From assembly GCF_014642735.1 (NCBI RefSeq), contig NZ_BMIV01000004.1:212500-276499 (forward strand): a DNA stretch of 64,000 nucleotides, given 5' to 3'. Position 1 is the first letter of the stretch, and each line of letters opens with the position of its first letter. Shown here piece after piece: positions 26,858 to 35,867 of the stretch. This stretch comes from Paracoccus acridae. Lineage in GTDB: Bacteria > Pseudomonadota > Alphaproteobacteria > Rhodobacterales > Rhodobacteraceae. The notes below the pieces were generated by a model, which saw only the letters and a program-made list of their open reading frames with translations, made no database searches and was not told the DNA's origin. Both the position numbers and the translations under genes were made by a program.

Positions 26858-27469
26858 TCAACGGCTCAACAGCAGAATGTTGAAGCGTGATTCAAGATAG
26901 GGGGCGGGGAACAAGACCCGCCCCTTCCTGTCTGAAACCATCTCTACCACGCCGATTTCGGGCATGAATTGCGGACTGGCTTGCGGATCGACCTGCGCCG
27001 GCAGATTCTCGTATGATGGCGGCATGTCACCGGCCACGAACCCGGTCCCCAGATAGATCAGCCGATCGCCGTCCTGGTGGATGTTGCCCTTGGTCCGCTG
27101 CGACCCCGTCAGCTTTTCAAAACCGCCATCGGGGCTGATCGTACAGCGAAAAGGGCTGTAGACCGTGATCGGCAGCAAACCCCCAAGCTTGATCATCCGG
27201 CATGACCAATCCCCGGCCATGTCCTGGATCGCGCGCTCGGGTGAAAGGGCCTCTCCGGCCAGGCCCGCCGTCAACAGGGCCAGATCCGCGGGATCACCGA
27301 CCGCGAAGGCGCCCAGCAGCGCCTCTCCAGCCGCGGCGTGGTATTCGGACAGCCTGCGCTGATCGTCGCTGCGCGGCACTGGCCCATCGGGCAGAGGCTG
27401 CGCCAGGACCGGCAGCGGCAGCAGCAGCGCGGCAAGAGCCAGAAGTTCAACCCTGCGCATCGACCGCAT
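26858..27469 (-). CDS. DUF4893 domain secreted protein
   Basis: A 203-residue protein with an N-terminal signal peptide (MRSMRRVELLALAALLLPLPVLAQ). The conserved core contains DWSCRMIKLGGLLPITVYSPFRC and YLGTGFV, ending SRFNILLLSR, the DUF4893 pattern known from alphaproteobacteria. Two Cys residues may form a disulfide. Function is unknown. The start could be ATG 27469 or ATG 27460; neither has a strong ribosome binding site. It overlaps the end of the DUF2237 gene by about 23 bases on the same strand. Confidence 0.8.
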   Translation of the reverse strand: MRSMRRVELLALAALLLPLPVLAQPLPDGPVPRSDDQRRLSEYHAAAGEALLGAFAVGDPADLALLTAGLAGEALSPERAIQDMAGDWSCRMIKLGGLLPITVYSPFRCTISPDGGFEKLTGSQRTKGNIHQDGDRLIYLGTGFVAGDMPPSYENLPAQVDPQASPQFMPEIGVVEMVSDRKGRVLFPAPYLESRFNILLLSR

Positions 27470-27821
27470 GGGCGCGCAGCAGTTCGATGGGAATGATGTC
27501 CAGGGCACGCGCATGGGTCGATTCCAGCACGACTTTCGGCGCCCCGAATTCCTGTGCGGCTTGCAGGAAACGCGCGGCGCACAGGCACCAGCGGTCGCCC
27601 GGCTTCAGCCCGTCGAAGCGGAATTCGGGACGGGGCGTGGACAGGTCGTTGCCCAGATATTTCGATAGCGCCAGGAATTCCGCATCGACGATCACGCAGA
27701 CCGTATGGCTGCCTGTGTCGCCTGGACCGGTATCGCAGCATCCATTGCGGTAAAACCCGGTCAGCGGCTTTGTCGAACACGGTTCCAGCCGCGTTCCCAG
27801 CACGTTCAGCGATGGTTCCAT
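27447..27821 (-). CDS. DUF2237 family protein
   Basis: A 124-residue cytoplasmic protein. Family signatures are NVLGTRLEPCS, GFYRNGCCDTGPGDTGSHTVC, FLALSKYLGNDLSTP and KPGDRWCLCAARF. It contains several conserved Cys residues that might bind metal. No signal peptide is seen. The molecular role of DUF2237 is unknown. It sits between pth and the DUF4893 gene on the minus strand and may be in one unit with them. Confidence 0.9.
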   Translation of the reverse strand: MEPSLNVLGTRLEPCSTKPLTGFYRNGCCDTGPGDTGSHTVCVIVDAEFLALSKYLGNDLSTPRPEFRFDGLKPGDRWCLCAARFLQAAQEFGAPKVVLESTHARALDIIPIELLRAHAVDAQG

Positions 27822-27879
27822 TGCCCGATCCTCCCTCTTGGCAGGCTACAGCCCCGCAGGACGCCCGCCAAGCCCCGGC

Positions 27880-28596
27880 TCAGCGAAAGCGGTCGGTCAG
27901 CTGGCGCAGCTTGTCGGCCAGGCTGGCAGGGCTGTCCGGCGATGCCTTGGCTGGCGGGGCCGGGGGCGACTGGACCTGGGGAGACTGGGCCGGGGCAGGT
28001 GGGGTGGGCATCGTGCCGCTGTTCCGGGCGGGCTGCGTGCGGGCCGCGACCTGGTTCTGAAACCTCGTGCCGTCCTCGGCGGCCAAGGCCTCTGCCCCGT
28101 CGGATATGCCGCGCAGCAGGTCGTCCAGCCAGTCGCCGTCGGCCTTGGCGAAATCCGAGAGCACATAGCCCGCCACTCGGTCCTTGTGCCCGGGATGACC
28201 GATCCCCAGCCGGACCCGGTGGTAATCCGGGCCGATATGCTGGTGGATCGAACGCAGCCCGTTATGACCCGCGTGCCCGCCACCCAGCTTCAGGCGGCAC
28301 TTGCCGGGGGCCAGGTCCAGTTCGTCGTGCAGCACGATCACCTGGGCGGGGGTCAGCTTCAAATAGCGCATCGCCTCGCCCACGGATTGACCCGACAGGT
28401 TCATGAATGTCTGCGGCTTGAGCAGGGTCACGCGCGCACCGCCCAGCCGGCCTTCGGCGCTCAGGCCCTGAAAGCGCGGTTTCCAGGGCGAAAATCCGTG
28501 ATCGGCGGCGATCCTGTCCACGGCCATGAAGCCGATATTGTGCCGGTTCGCCGCGTATTTCGCGCCGGGATTGCCCAGTCCCACGATCAGCTTCAC
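27880..28596 (-). CDS. pth: Peptidyl-tRNA hydrolase with proline/alanine-rich C-terminal extension
   Basis: A 238-residue enzyme that releases peptides from stalled peptidyl-tRNA. Catalytic residues are in place: Asn10 (GLGNPG), His19 (NRHNIGF) and the Asp of VLHDELDLAPG. The catalytic domain ends near residue 185. The remaining 50 or so residues are Pro/Ala/Gln/Ser-rich with a last amphipathic stretch (LADKLRQLTDRFR), longer than the roughly 190-residue E. coli enzyme. The start is GTG 28596, with a strong AGGAGG at the right distance; the longer frame to 28617 has no such site. Confidence 0.95.
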   Translation of the reverse strand: MKLIVGLGNPGAKYAANRHNIGFMAVDRIAADHGFSPWKPRFQGLSAEGRLGGARVTLLKPQTFMNLSGQSVGEAMRYLKLTPAQVIVLHDELDLAPGKCRLKLGGGHAGHNGLRSIHQHIGPDYHRVRLGIGHPGHKDRVAGYVLSDFAKADGDWLDDLLRGISDGAEALAAEDGTRFQNQVAARTQPARNSGTMPTPPAPAQSPQVQSPPAPPAKASPDSPASLADKLRQLTDRFR

Positions 28597-28750
28597 GCCT
28601 GCCTCCTGGCCCCGCATCAGGGCGATCTTCGTTCCATGCCTTGCGGCGGACCTTGCCCGTTACTAAGACTCTGTCAACCTTTCGCGGCTAACAGATGGGT
28701 TCAGCGCCCTGACGAATCGCGCAGGCAGGGATCCAAGGCAAGGACAGACG

Positions 28751-29383
28751 ATGACCGATCCGGCAGAATTCTACATGAACACCCTTGTCCCCATGGTGGT
28801 CGAACAGACCTCGCGCGGGGAACGGGCCTATGACATCTTCTCGCGCCTGCTCAAGGAACGGATCATCTTCGTCTCGGGACCTGTCCATGACGGCATGTCC
28901 ACGCTGATCTGCGCGCAGTTGCTGTTCCTGGAAGCGGAAAATCCGAACAAGGACATCAGCATGTACATCAACAGCCCCGGCGGTGTCGTGACCTCGGGCC
29001 TGTCGATCTATGACACGATGCAGTATATCCGCCCGCGCGTCTCCACGCTGGTGGTGGGGCAGGCCGCATCCATGGGATCGCTGCTGCTGGCGGCGGGGGA
29101 AAAGGGGCTGCGCTATTCGCTGCCCAACAGCCGGGTGATGGTCCACCAGCCCTCGGGCGGGTTCCAGGGCCAGGCCACCGACATCCTGATCCACGCGCGC
29201 GAGACCGAGAAGCTGAAGCGCCGCCTGAATGAAATCTATGTGGCCCACACGGGCCGCAGCCTGGCCGAGGTCGAGGAGGCGCTGGAGCGCGACCGCTTCA
29301 TGTCGCCGGAGGAGGCGAAGGACTGGGGCCTGATCGACGAGGTCGTCGCGCCGCGCGGCAAGGCGGAACCCGAGAAGAAATAG
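28751..29383 (+). CDS. clpP: ATP-dependent Clp protease proteolytic subunit
   Basis: A 210-residue serine protease that forms the barrel of ClpXP. The catalytic triad is Ser107 in GQAASMGS, His132 in VMVHQPSGG and the Asp of the GLIDEV segment. A short N-terminal sequence precedes the mature core. It lies 151 bases upstream of clpX on the same strand, the usual arrangement, and divergent from pth. Confidence 0.97.
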   Translation: MTDPAEFYMNTLVPMVVEQTSRGERAYDIFSRLLKERIIFVSGPVHDGMSTLICAQLLFLEAENPNKDISMYINSPGGVVTSGLSIYDTMQYIRPRVSTLVVGQAASMGSLLLAAGEKGLRYSLPNSRVMVHQPSGGFQGQATDILIHARETEKLKRRLNEIYVAHTGRSLAEVEEALERDRFMSPEEAKDWGLIDEVVAPRGKAEPEKK

Positions 29384-29534
29384 ACTTGTTGGGGATTGTG
29401 ACGGGCCTCCGTCGACCCTAACATAAAGGACACACCCGTGGCGGCCTGTTCGCCACGGACAACTCAGATGCGGCACAGGGCAACCGGCGCCGCCTGCGGG
29501 TTGAAAGACCTGCGGCTATCAAGGAACGTGGACG

Positions 29535-30800
29535 ATGGCGAACCAGTCCGGCAGTGACAGCAAGAACACGCTCTATTGCAGCTTTTGCGGCAAGAGCCAG
29601 CACGAGGTGCGCAAGCTGATTGCGGGACCGACCGTGTTCATCTGCGACGAATGCGTTGAACTGTGCATGGACATCATCCGCGAGGAGACGAAATCCTCGG
29701 GGTTGAAGTCGGGCGACGGCGTGCCGACGCCCAAGGAAATATGCGCGGTCCTGGACGACTATGTGATCGGCCAGGAACATGCCAAGCGGGTGCTGTCGGT
29801 CGCGGTCCACAACCACTACAAGCGGCTGAACCACGGCGCCAAGGGCGATATCGAGCTGGCCAAGTCGAACATCCTGCTGATCGGCCCGACCGGCTGCGGC
29901 AAGACCCTGCTGGCCCAGACCCTTGCCCGGATCTTGGACGTGCCCTTCACCATGGCGGATGCGACCACCCTGACCGAAGCGGGCTATGTGGGCGAGGATG
30001 TCGAGAACATCATCCTGAAGTTGCTGCAGGCCAGCGAATACAACGTTGAACGCGCACAACGCGGCATCGTCTATATCGACGAGGTCGACAAGATCACCCG
30101 CAAGTCCGACAACCCCTCGATCACCCGCGACGTGTCGGGCGAGGGCGTGCAGCAGGCGCTTCTGAAGATCATGGAAGGCACGGTCGCCAGCGTCCCGCCC
30201 CAGGGCGGCCGCAAGCATCCGCAGCAGGAATTCCTGCAGGTGGACACGACCAACATCCTGTTCATCTGCGGCGGCGCCTTTGCGGGGCTGGACCGGATCA
30301 TCGCGCAGCGCAACAAGGGCACGGCGATGGGCTTTGGCGCATCGGTCAAGGAAAACGACGACCGCGGCGTGGGCGAACTGTTCAAGGAGCTTGAACCCGA
30401 GGATTTGCTGAAATTCGGCCTGATCCCGGAATTCGTCGGCCGTCTGCCGGTGATCGCGACCCTGACCGATCTGGACGAGGAAGCGCTGATCATCATCCTG
30501 ACCAAGCCGAAGAACGCGCTTGTGAAGCAGTATCAGCGCCTCTTCGATCTGGAAGGCGTGCAGCTGACCTTCACGGAAGACGCGCTGCAGGCCATCGCCA
30601 AGCGCGCCATCAAGCGCAAGACCGGGGCACGCGGCCTGCGGTCCATCATGGAGGATATCCTTCTGGACACGATGTTCGAACTGCCCGGCATGGACAGCGT
30701 CGAGGAAGTCGTCGTCAACGAGGAGGCGGTCGACAACGCCGCGGCCAAACCCCTGCTGATCCATGCGGATCCGAAAAAGGAAGCAGCTTCGGCGGGCTGA
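29535..30800 (+). CDS. clpX: ATP-dependent Clp protease ATP-binding subunit ClpX
   Basis: A 421-residue AAA+ unfoldase that feeds substrates into ClpP. The N-terminal zinc domain has Cys15, Cys18, Cys37 and Cys40. Walker A GPTGCGKT is at 117-124 and Walker B is VYIDEVDK. The GYVGEDVEN pore loop and the [11 protein letters not shown] sensor 2 are present. Length fits the family. The 151-base gap after clpP could carry its own promoter. Confidence 0.97.
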   Translation: MANQSGSDSKNTLYCSFCGKSQHEVRKLIAGPTVFICDECVELCMDIIREETKSSGLKSGDGVPTPKEICAVLDDYVIGQEHAKRVLSVAVHNHYKRLNHGAKGDIELAKSNILLIGPTGCGKTLLAQTLARILDVPFTMADATTLTEAGYVGEDVENIILKLLQASEYNVERAQRGIVYIDEVDKITRKSDNPSITRDVSGEGVQQALLKIMEGTVASVPPQGGRKHPQQEFLQVDTTNILFICGGAFAGLDRIIAQRNKGTAMGFGASVKENDDRGVGELFKELEPEDLLKFGLIPEFVGRLPVIATLTDLDEEALIIILTKPKNALVKQYQRLFDLEGVQLTFTEDALQAIAKRAIKRKTGARGLRSIMEDILLDTMFELPGMDSVEEVVVNEEAVDNAAAKPLLIHADPKKEAASAG

Positions 30801-30803
30801 GCC

Positions 30804-30836
30804 TTGACCCAGAGGCGGAGTGCCGCCCCTGGGGTC
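30804..30836 (+). terminator. Possible hairpin terminator after clpX
   Basis: TGACCCAGAGGCGG pairs with the sequence CCGCCCCTGGGGTCA across a short loop, with one bulge and one mismatch. It begins a few bases after the clpX stop. There is no T-run, so it may be a processing or Rho-linked structure rather than an intrinsic terminator. Confidence 0.4.
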
Positions 30837-30947
30837 ACGCCAACTGCTGCCAGGTCCTGACCTTCGGGCGTGGCAGATCAGTCAGGCTGGATCTTCGATG
30901 CGCTTTGCGTCATATGTTCGCCAGCCACGAATAAGAGGTTCCAGCCC

Positions 30948-31322
30948 ATGTCCTTTCTGCTTCGCGCCCTGACCTGGTGGAACAGCCAGACCATCAATAC
31001 CCAGTTCTGGACCTGGCGGAACGGCATCAAGGTCGGCGAGGATGCCGAGGGCAACGTCTTCTACCAGAACAAGGACGGATCGCGCCGTTGGGTGATCTAC
31101 AGCGGCGAATCGCAGGCCAGCCGGGTTAGCCCGGAATGGCATGGCTGGCTGCATCACACCTGGGACGAGCCGCCGACCAAGGCTCCGCTGGCCCGCAAGC
31201 CCTGGGAAAAGCCCCATCAGGAAAACATGACGGGAACGCAGGGCGCCTATTACCCTGAAGGGTCGCTGTATCGGGCGGACCAGCCCGCACGCCGCGACTA
31301 TGATGCCTGGCAGCCGGAATAG
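30948..31322 (+). CDS. NADH:ubiquinone oxidoreductase subunit NDUFA12 homologue
   Basis: A 124-residue supernumerary complex I subunit homologous to mitochondrial NDUFA12 (B17.2). The typical motifs are [35 protein letters not shown] and [14 protein letters not shown]. Such subunits occur in alphaproteobacterial complex I, including Paracoccus. The main nuo operon is not in the window. ATG 30948 ([12 protein letters not shown]) was chosen with GAGG upstream; the longer frame from 30870 adds unrelated residues. The mlaD start abuts its stop. Confidence 0.94.
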   Translation: MSFLLRALTWWNSQTINTQFWTWRNGIKVGEDAEGNVFYQNKDGSRRWVIYSGESQASRVSPEWHGWLHHTWDEPPTKAPLARKPWEKPHQENMTGTQGAYYPEGSLYRADQPARRDYDAWQPE

Positions 31323-31787
31323 ATGAAGGCGGCTGCCGAACATCGGGCGGAAATGCTGGCCGGCACTGCGGTGCTTGCGGTCGCGGCAGGATTTCTGTTG
31401 TGGGGTTTCGGCCAGGGATTTGTCCGCGAAACGGGCTATGAGGTCAAGGCGTCCTTTCCCGATGTCGATGGCGTGGCCGTGGGGACCGAGGTCAGGCTGG
31501 CGGGTGTTCCCGTGGGCCGGGTTTCCAGCGTCTCGTTGAACCCCGACACCTACATGGCCGATGCCAGGCTGAGCCTTCCTGCGGATATTGCCCTGCCATC
31601 TGACAGTGCCGCGCTGATCCAGTCGGATGGGTTGCTTGGTGGCGCCTATATCCAGATCCAGCCGGGCGGCAGCCCCGACAATCTGGCCCCTGGCGACGAG
31701 ATCGAGGACGTGCAGGGCGCCGTCAGCCTGTTGCAGCTGATGATGAAATTCGTGGACAGCCAGGCTGGGGACGGGGAAAAACCATGA
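31323..31787 (+). CDS. mlaD: MlaD-type phospholipid-transport substrate-binding protein
   Basis: A 154-residue protein with one N-terminal transmembrane helix (about 11-28) and an MCE domain (YEVKASFPDVDGVAVGTEVRLAGVPVGRVSSVSL). The length and single MCE domain match MlaD, which forms a periplasmic hexamer in the MlaFEDB complex that moves phospholipids between the membranes. The partner genes mlaE, mlaF and mlaB are not nearby. It starts directly after the NDUFA12 stop with no spacer and overlaps DUF2155 by four bases. Confidence 0.9.
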   Translation: MKAAAEHRAEMLAGTAVLAVAAGFLLWGFGQGFVRETGYEVKASFPDVDGVAVGTEVRLAGVPVGRVSSVSLNPDTYMADARLSLPADIALPSDSAALIQSDGLLGGAYIQIQPGGSPDNLAPGDEIEDVQGAVSLLQLMMKFVDSQAGDGEKP

Positions 31788-32134
31788 TCCGCGCCCTGTT
31801 GCTCGCCGCTGCCCTGACCACCCCGGCAGCCGCGCAAGAGGTCGCCCGCGCGGACGGTGCCCTTCTTCGGGGATTGGACAAGATATCGGGCCGGACGACG
31901 GATTTGCCCGTCCTGGTGGGGGAGGCAGTCCGCTATGGCAGGTTGCAGGTCCGCCTGGGGGAATGCCGGTATCCGGCGGGCGATCCCAGCTCGGATGCCT
32001 ATGCGCAACTGACCATCGCCGATGTTTCGCAGAACGTCACCCTGTTCAGCGGCTGGATGATCGCGTCGTCGCCGGCGCTCTCGGCCCTGGACGACGCCCG
32101 CTATGACGTATGGGTGATTTCCTGCCAAAGCTGA
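31784..32134 (+). CDS. DUF2155 periplasmic protein
   Basis: A 116-residue protein with signal peptide MIRALLLAAALTTPAAAQ. The core LRGLDKISGRTTDLPVLVGEAVRYGRLQVRLGECRYP and the LFSGWMIASSPALSALDDARYDVWVISC block are the DUF2155 pattern of alphaproteobacteria. Two conserved Cys residues may pair. Function is unknown. It overlaps mlaD by four bases and runs 34 bases into the 3' end of convergent aat. The NDUFA12-mlaD-DUF2155 string looks like one transcript. Confidence 0.9.
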   Translation: MIRALLLAAALTTPAAAQEVARADGALLRGLDKISGRTTDLPVLVGEAVRYGRLQVRLGECRYPAGDPSSDAYAQLTIADVSQNVTLFSGWMIASSPALSALDDARYDVWVISCQS

Positions 32135-32730
32135 TCGGCTGACGGCAGGCGGCAGGACCGCAGGTCCGCCTGCCGACCCAGCGCATCGGCCAGCATCTGG
32201 CGATAATGGTCGCGGGTTATCTCTCGCCCGCCCATCCGTTCCAGGTGCGGCGTCAGGAACTGCGTGTCGAACAGGGTGAAGCCGCAGCGTGCCAGGTGGC
32301 TGGACAGCCACAGCAAGGCCATCTTCGAGCCGTTCGTCCGCGCCGACATCATGGATTCCCCAAAGAACGCCGCCCCCAGCGTCACGCCGAAGATACCCCC
32401 CGCGAAGGTGCCGTCATGTCGCACCTCCAAGGCATGGGCGAAGCCCGCCCGGAACAGGTCGCGGTAAAGCTTCTTCAGCGGGGTATTGATCCAGGTCGTA
32501 CCCCGATCCGCACAGGCGTTCACGACCGCGTTGAAGCTGCCGTCCAGATGGGCCGACCATCCGCCCCGGCGCAGGTCGCGTCGCAGCGACCGAGAGGCAT
32601 GGACCCCGCCCACGGGCAGGATCCCCCGCATCGGCGGGTCATACCAATACAGCCGGGGATCGCGGGCGCTTTCGGCCATGGGAAAGACGCCCTGCGCATA
32701 GCCTTGCAGCAATTGCGCGGGCGTCAGCAT
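32101..32730 (-). CDS. aat: Leucyl/phenylalanyl-tRNA-protein transferase
   Basis: A 209-residue enzyme that adds Leu or Phe to proteins with N-terminal Lys or Arg, the N-end rule branch leading to ClpAP. Family motifs include LLQGYAQGVFPMAE, LYWYDPPMRGILP, YRDLFRAGFAHALEVR and GGIFGVTLGAAFFGESMMS. It is the last gene of an accB-accC-aat series and starts nine bases after the accC stop. The 3' end overlaps convergent DUF2155 by 34 bases. Confidence 0.95.
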   Translation of the reverse strand: MLTPAQLLQGYAQGVFPMAESARDPRLYWYDPPMRGILPVGGVHASRSLRRDLRRGGWSAHLDGSFNAVVNACADRGTTWINTPLKKLYRDLFRAGFAHALEVRHDGTFAGGIFGVTLGAAFFGESMMSARTNGSKMALLWLSSHLARCGFTLFDTQFLTPHLERMGGREITRDHYRQMLADALGRQADLRSCRLPSADQLWQEITHTS

Positions 32731-32739
32731 GGTCCAGGC

Positions 32740-34086
32740 TCAGCCGAACTTCTGATCCAGCCAGCGTTCCAGCCAGTGAATCGAATAGTTGCCCGACCGG
32801 ATATCGGGTTCCTGCAACAGCGCGGTGAACAGCGGCACGGTGGTGTCGATGCCGTCCACGATCAATTCGCCCAAGGCGCGCTGCAACCGGGCCAGGGCCT
32901 CGGGCCGGTCGCGGCCATGCACGATCAGCTTGCCGATCAGGCTGTCGTAATAGGGAGGGATCGAATAGCCGTCATAAAGCGCGCTGTCGATGCGCACGCC
33001 AAGCCCGCCCGGCGCATGGTATTGGGTGATCCGGCCGGGGCAGGGCGAGAAGCCCGGCACCTTTTCGGCATTGATCCGGACCTCGATGGAATGGCCGCGG
33101 ATTGACAGGTCTTCCTGCCGGAACTCCATCTCCTGCCCGGCGGCGACCAGGATCTGCTGGCGCACCAGATCGACGCCGAAGATCGCCTCGGTCACGGGAT
33201 GTTCGACCTGCAGGCGGGTGTTCATCTCGATGAAATAGAACTCGCCGTCTTCATACAGGAACTCGATGGTGCCGGCGCCGGCATAGCCGATGCGGGCCAC
33301 GGCATCGGCGCAGATCTTGCCGATGCGCGCGCGTTCCTCGGGGCTGATCGCGGGGCCAGGGGCTTCCTCCAGCACCTTCTGGTGGCGGCGCTGCAGGGAA
33401 CAGTCGCGTTCGCCCAGATGGACCGCGCGGCCCTTGCCGTCGCCAAAGACCTGGATCTCGATGTGGCGCGGACGCTGCAGGTATTTCTCGATATAGACGT
33501 CGGGATTGCCGAAGGCTGCCTTGGCCTCGGCCCGCGCGGTGCGGAAGGCGACCTCAAGGCCGGCCTCGTCCTGGGCGACCTTCATGCCGCGCCCGCCGCC
33601 GCCTGCGGTGGCCTTGATGATGACCGGATAGCCGATCCCGGCGGCGACCCGCTTGGCCTGGTCCACGTCATCGACGCCGCCGTCGCTGCCCGGCACGCAG
33701 GGCACGCCCAGGTTCTTCATCGTGTCCTTGGCGGTGATCTTGTCGCCCATGATGCGGATATGTTCCGCGCGGGGACCGATGAAGGTGATGCCGTGGTCTT
33801 CGACCATCTGCACGAAGGCCGCGTTTTCCGACAGGAAGCCATAGCCCGGATGGATCGCCTGCGCGCCCGTGATCTCGCAGGCCGAGATGATGGCGGGCAT
33901 GGAAAGATAGCTGGCCGAGGAGGGCGCGGGACCGATGCAGACCGATTCGTCGGCCATGCGGACGTGCATCGCATCGGCGTCGGCGGTGGAATGAACCGCG
34001 ACCGACGCGATGCCCATCTCGCGGCAGGCGCGAATCACGCGCAGGGCGATCTCGCCCCTGTTGGCGATCAGGATCTTGTCAAACAT
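32740..34086 (-). CDS. accC: Acetyl-CoA carboxylase biotin carboxylase subunit
   Basis: A 448-residue ATP-grasp enzyme that carboxylates the biotin on AccB, the first step of fatty-acid synthesis. It begins [25 protein letters not shown], a classic start. The glycine-rich ATP loop [12 protein letters not shown] and the [14 protein letters not shown] block are intact. It follows accB by seven bases on the same strand. The carboxyltransferase genes accA and accD are not in the window. Confidence 0.97.
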   Translation of the reverse strand: MFDKILIANRGEIALRVIRACREMGIASVAVHSTADADAMHVRMADESVCIGPAPSSASYLSMPAIISACEITGAQAIHPGYGFLSENAAFVQMVEDHGITFIGPRAEHIRIMGDKITAKDTMKNLGVPCVPGSDGGVDDVDQAKRVAAGIGYPVIIKATAGGGGRGMKVAQDEAGLEVAFRTARAEAKAAFGNPDVYIEKYLQRPRHIEIQVFGDGKGRAVHLGERDCSLQRRHQKVLEEAPGPAISPEERARIGKICADAVARIGYAGAGTIEFLYEDGEFYFIEMNTRLQVEHPVTEAIFGVDLVRQQILVAAGQEMEFRQEDLSIRGHSIEVRINAEKVPGFSPCPGRITQYHAPGGLGVRIDSALYDGYSIPPYYDSLIGKLIVHGRDRPEALARLQRALGELIVDGIDTTVPLFTALLQEPDIRSGNYSIHWLERWLDQKFG

Positions 34087-34093
34087 CCGCGCC

Positions 34094-34603
34094 TCACTCG
34101 ACGACCATCAGGGGCGCGCCGAATTCGACCGGGGTGCCGTCGTCGATCAGGATGCGCTTGACCACGCCCGCACGGGGGGCGGGAATGTGGTTCATGGTCT
34201 TCATCGCCTCGACGATCAGCAGCGTGTCGCCCTCGGCCACGGCCTGACCGATCTGGACAAAGGGCGCGGCGCCGGGTTCTGCGGACAGATAGGCGGTGCC
34301 CACCATGGGAGAGGTCACGGCGCCCGGCAGGCTTGCCGGATCCTCGGTGATGGCGGGAAGCTGGGCTGCGGGGGCAGCTGCCGGGGCCTGGGGCGCTGCG
34401 GCGGGTGCAGCGGCCGCGACGGGGGCGGCATAGGTCACCTGCCTGGCGTGCTTGGACAGGCTGACCGTCAGGCGGTCATGTTCGCCGTATTCACGCTTGA
34501 CCGACAGTTCGGACAGGTCGCTGGAATTCAACAGTTCCGCAAGTGACTGGATGAAAGCGACGTCGCCTTCGTGATGCTTGCCGTTCTGGGAATCGTTGCT
34601 CAT
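34094..34603 (-). CDS. accB: Acetyl-CoA carboxylase biotin carboxyl carrier protein
   Basis: A 169-residue biotin carrier. The C-terminal biotinyl domain (about 95-169) has the attachment motif EAMKTMNH with Lys135. An Ala/Pro-rich linker (60-85) joins it to an N-terminal helix. ATG 34603 was chosen because AGAGGA lies just upstream; ATG 34618 would have no ribosome binding site. It heads accB-accC-aat on the minus strand. Confidence 0.96.
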   Translation of the reverse strand: MSNDSQNGKHHEGDVAFIQSLAELLNSSDLSELSVKREYGEHDRLTVSLSKHARQVTYAAPVAAAAPAAAPQAPAAAPAAQLPAITEDPASLPGAVTSPMVGTAYLSAEPGAAPFVQIGQAVAEGDTLLIVEAMKTMNHIPAPRAGVVKRILIDDGTPVEFGAPLMVVE

Positions 34604-34697
34604 GCGGTCCTCTGCCATGTTTATTTGGTCGCGGCCCTGCCGCAACAATTTGCCCGCTTATAGACTCCAAGCCCTGCCAAGGGGAAGGGTTGTCCGC

Positions 34698-35012
34698 CTA
34701 GGCCGGACGGGACGCCTTTTCCGCGATCCCCGAGGTTCCCGCCCGCCGTGCCAGTTCCGTTTCGACATCGGCCAGCGTGACGTCGCGGGCGGCCAGCATG
34801 ACCAGCAGGTGAAAGATCACGTCGGCGGCCTCGGCGGTCAGGCGGGCACGGTCGCCCTTGACGGCCTCGATGACAGCCTCGATTGCTTCCTCGCCGAATT
34901 TCTCGGCGCATTTCTCGGGGCCCTTGGCCAGCAGCTTCGCGGTCCAGCTGCCGTCGGGATCGGCGGTCTTGCGGGCGGCGATGGTGGCGGCCAGGTCGTG
35001 AAGCGCGCTCAT
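34698..35012 (-). CDS. hisE: Phosphoribosyl-ATP pyrophosphatase
   Basis: A 104-residue MazG-like enzyme catalysing the second step of histidine synthesis. Metal-binding residues are in [14 protein letters not shown] and the later [14 protein letters not shown] (ExxE and ExxD pattern). It is a stand-alone HisE, not fused to HisI. Its ATG overlaps the hisF stop by four bases, so translation is coupled. Confidence 0.95.
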   Translation of the reverse strand: MSALHDLAATIAARKTADPDGSWTAKLLAKGPEKCAEKFGEEAIEAVIEAVKGDRARLTAEAADVIFHLLVMLAARDVTLADVETELARRAGTSGIAEKASRPA

Positions 35013-35770
35013 GTCAGCCTCATCGGGATGCCGGCGGCGGCCATGTGGGCCTTGGCCTCGGCGATGGTATGGGTGCCGAAATGGAAGATGGATGCAGCCA
35101 GGACGGCACTGGCGCGCCCTTCGGTCACGCCCTCGACCAGGTGGTCCAGCGTGCCGACCCCGCCCGAGGCGATCACGGGAATGTTCACCGCATCGGCAAT
35201 CGCGCGGGTCAGCGGGATGTTGAAGCCCGCGCGCGTCCCGTCGCGGTCCATGCTGGTCAGCAGGATCTCTCCGGCGCCCTTGGCCTCGACTTGCTTGGCG
35301 AATTCCACGGCGTCGATGCCGGTGGGCTTGCGGCCGCCATGGGTGAAGATTTCCCACCGGCCGTCCGCGACCGTCTTGGCGTCGATGGCCACGACGATGC
35401 ACTGGCTGCCGAATCGGTCGGCGGCACGGGCCACGACATCGGGATCGGCCACGGCAGCGGAATTGAAGCTGACCTTGTCCGCGCCCGCCAGCAGCAGCGC
35501 CCGCACATCGTCATGCGTCCTGACGCCGCCACCCACGGTCAGCGGCACGAAGCATTGTTCCGCCGTGCGCGTCACCAGGTCGAACATCGTGCCCCGGTTT
35601 TCATGCGTGGCGTGGATGTCCAGGAAACAGATCTCGTCTGCGCCCGCGGCGTCATAGGCGCGGGCGGCCTCGACCGGGTCGCCTGCGTCGATCAGGTCCA
35701 CGAAGTTGACGCCCTTCACGACGCGGCCATCGGCCACGTCCAGGCAGGGGATGATGCGGGTCTTGAGCAT
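35009..35770 (-). CDS. hisF: Imidazole glycerol phosphate synthase subunit HisF
   Basis: A 253-residue beta/alpha-barrel cyclase that, with HisH, makes imidazole glycerol phosphate and AICAR. The catalytic Asp residues are Asp11 ([15 protein letters not shown]) and Asp130 (VVAIDAKT). The phosphate-binding VGGGVRT and SGGVGT loops are present. hisE follows with a four-base overlap. HisH and HisA genes are not in the window. It is divergent from selD. Confidence 0.97.
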   Translation of the reverse strand: MLKTRIIPCLDVADGRVVKGVNFVDLIDAGDPVEAARAYDAAGADEICFLDIHATHENRGTMFDLVTRTAEQCFVPLTVGGGVRTHDDVRALLLAGADKVSFNSAAVADPDVVARAADRFGSQCIVVAIDAKTVADGRWEIFTHGGRKPTGIDAVEFAKQVEAKGAGEILLTSMDRDGTRAGFNIPLTRAIADAVNIPVIASGGVGTLDHLVEGVTEGRASAVLAASIFHFGTHTIAEAKAHMAAAGIPMRLT

Positions 35771-35867
35771 GGGCTTCTCCTTGCGGACACCGTCCTAAGC
35801 GCAAACGGGCCTTCGTTGAAGAGCCGATCTGCCGGTGATAGCGTGGCGCGAACCGAAGGAGACTGCC

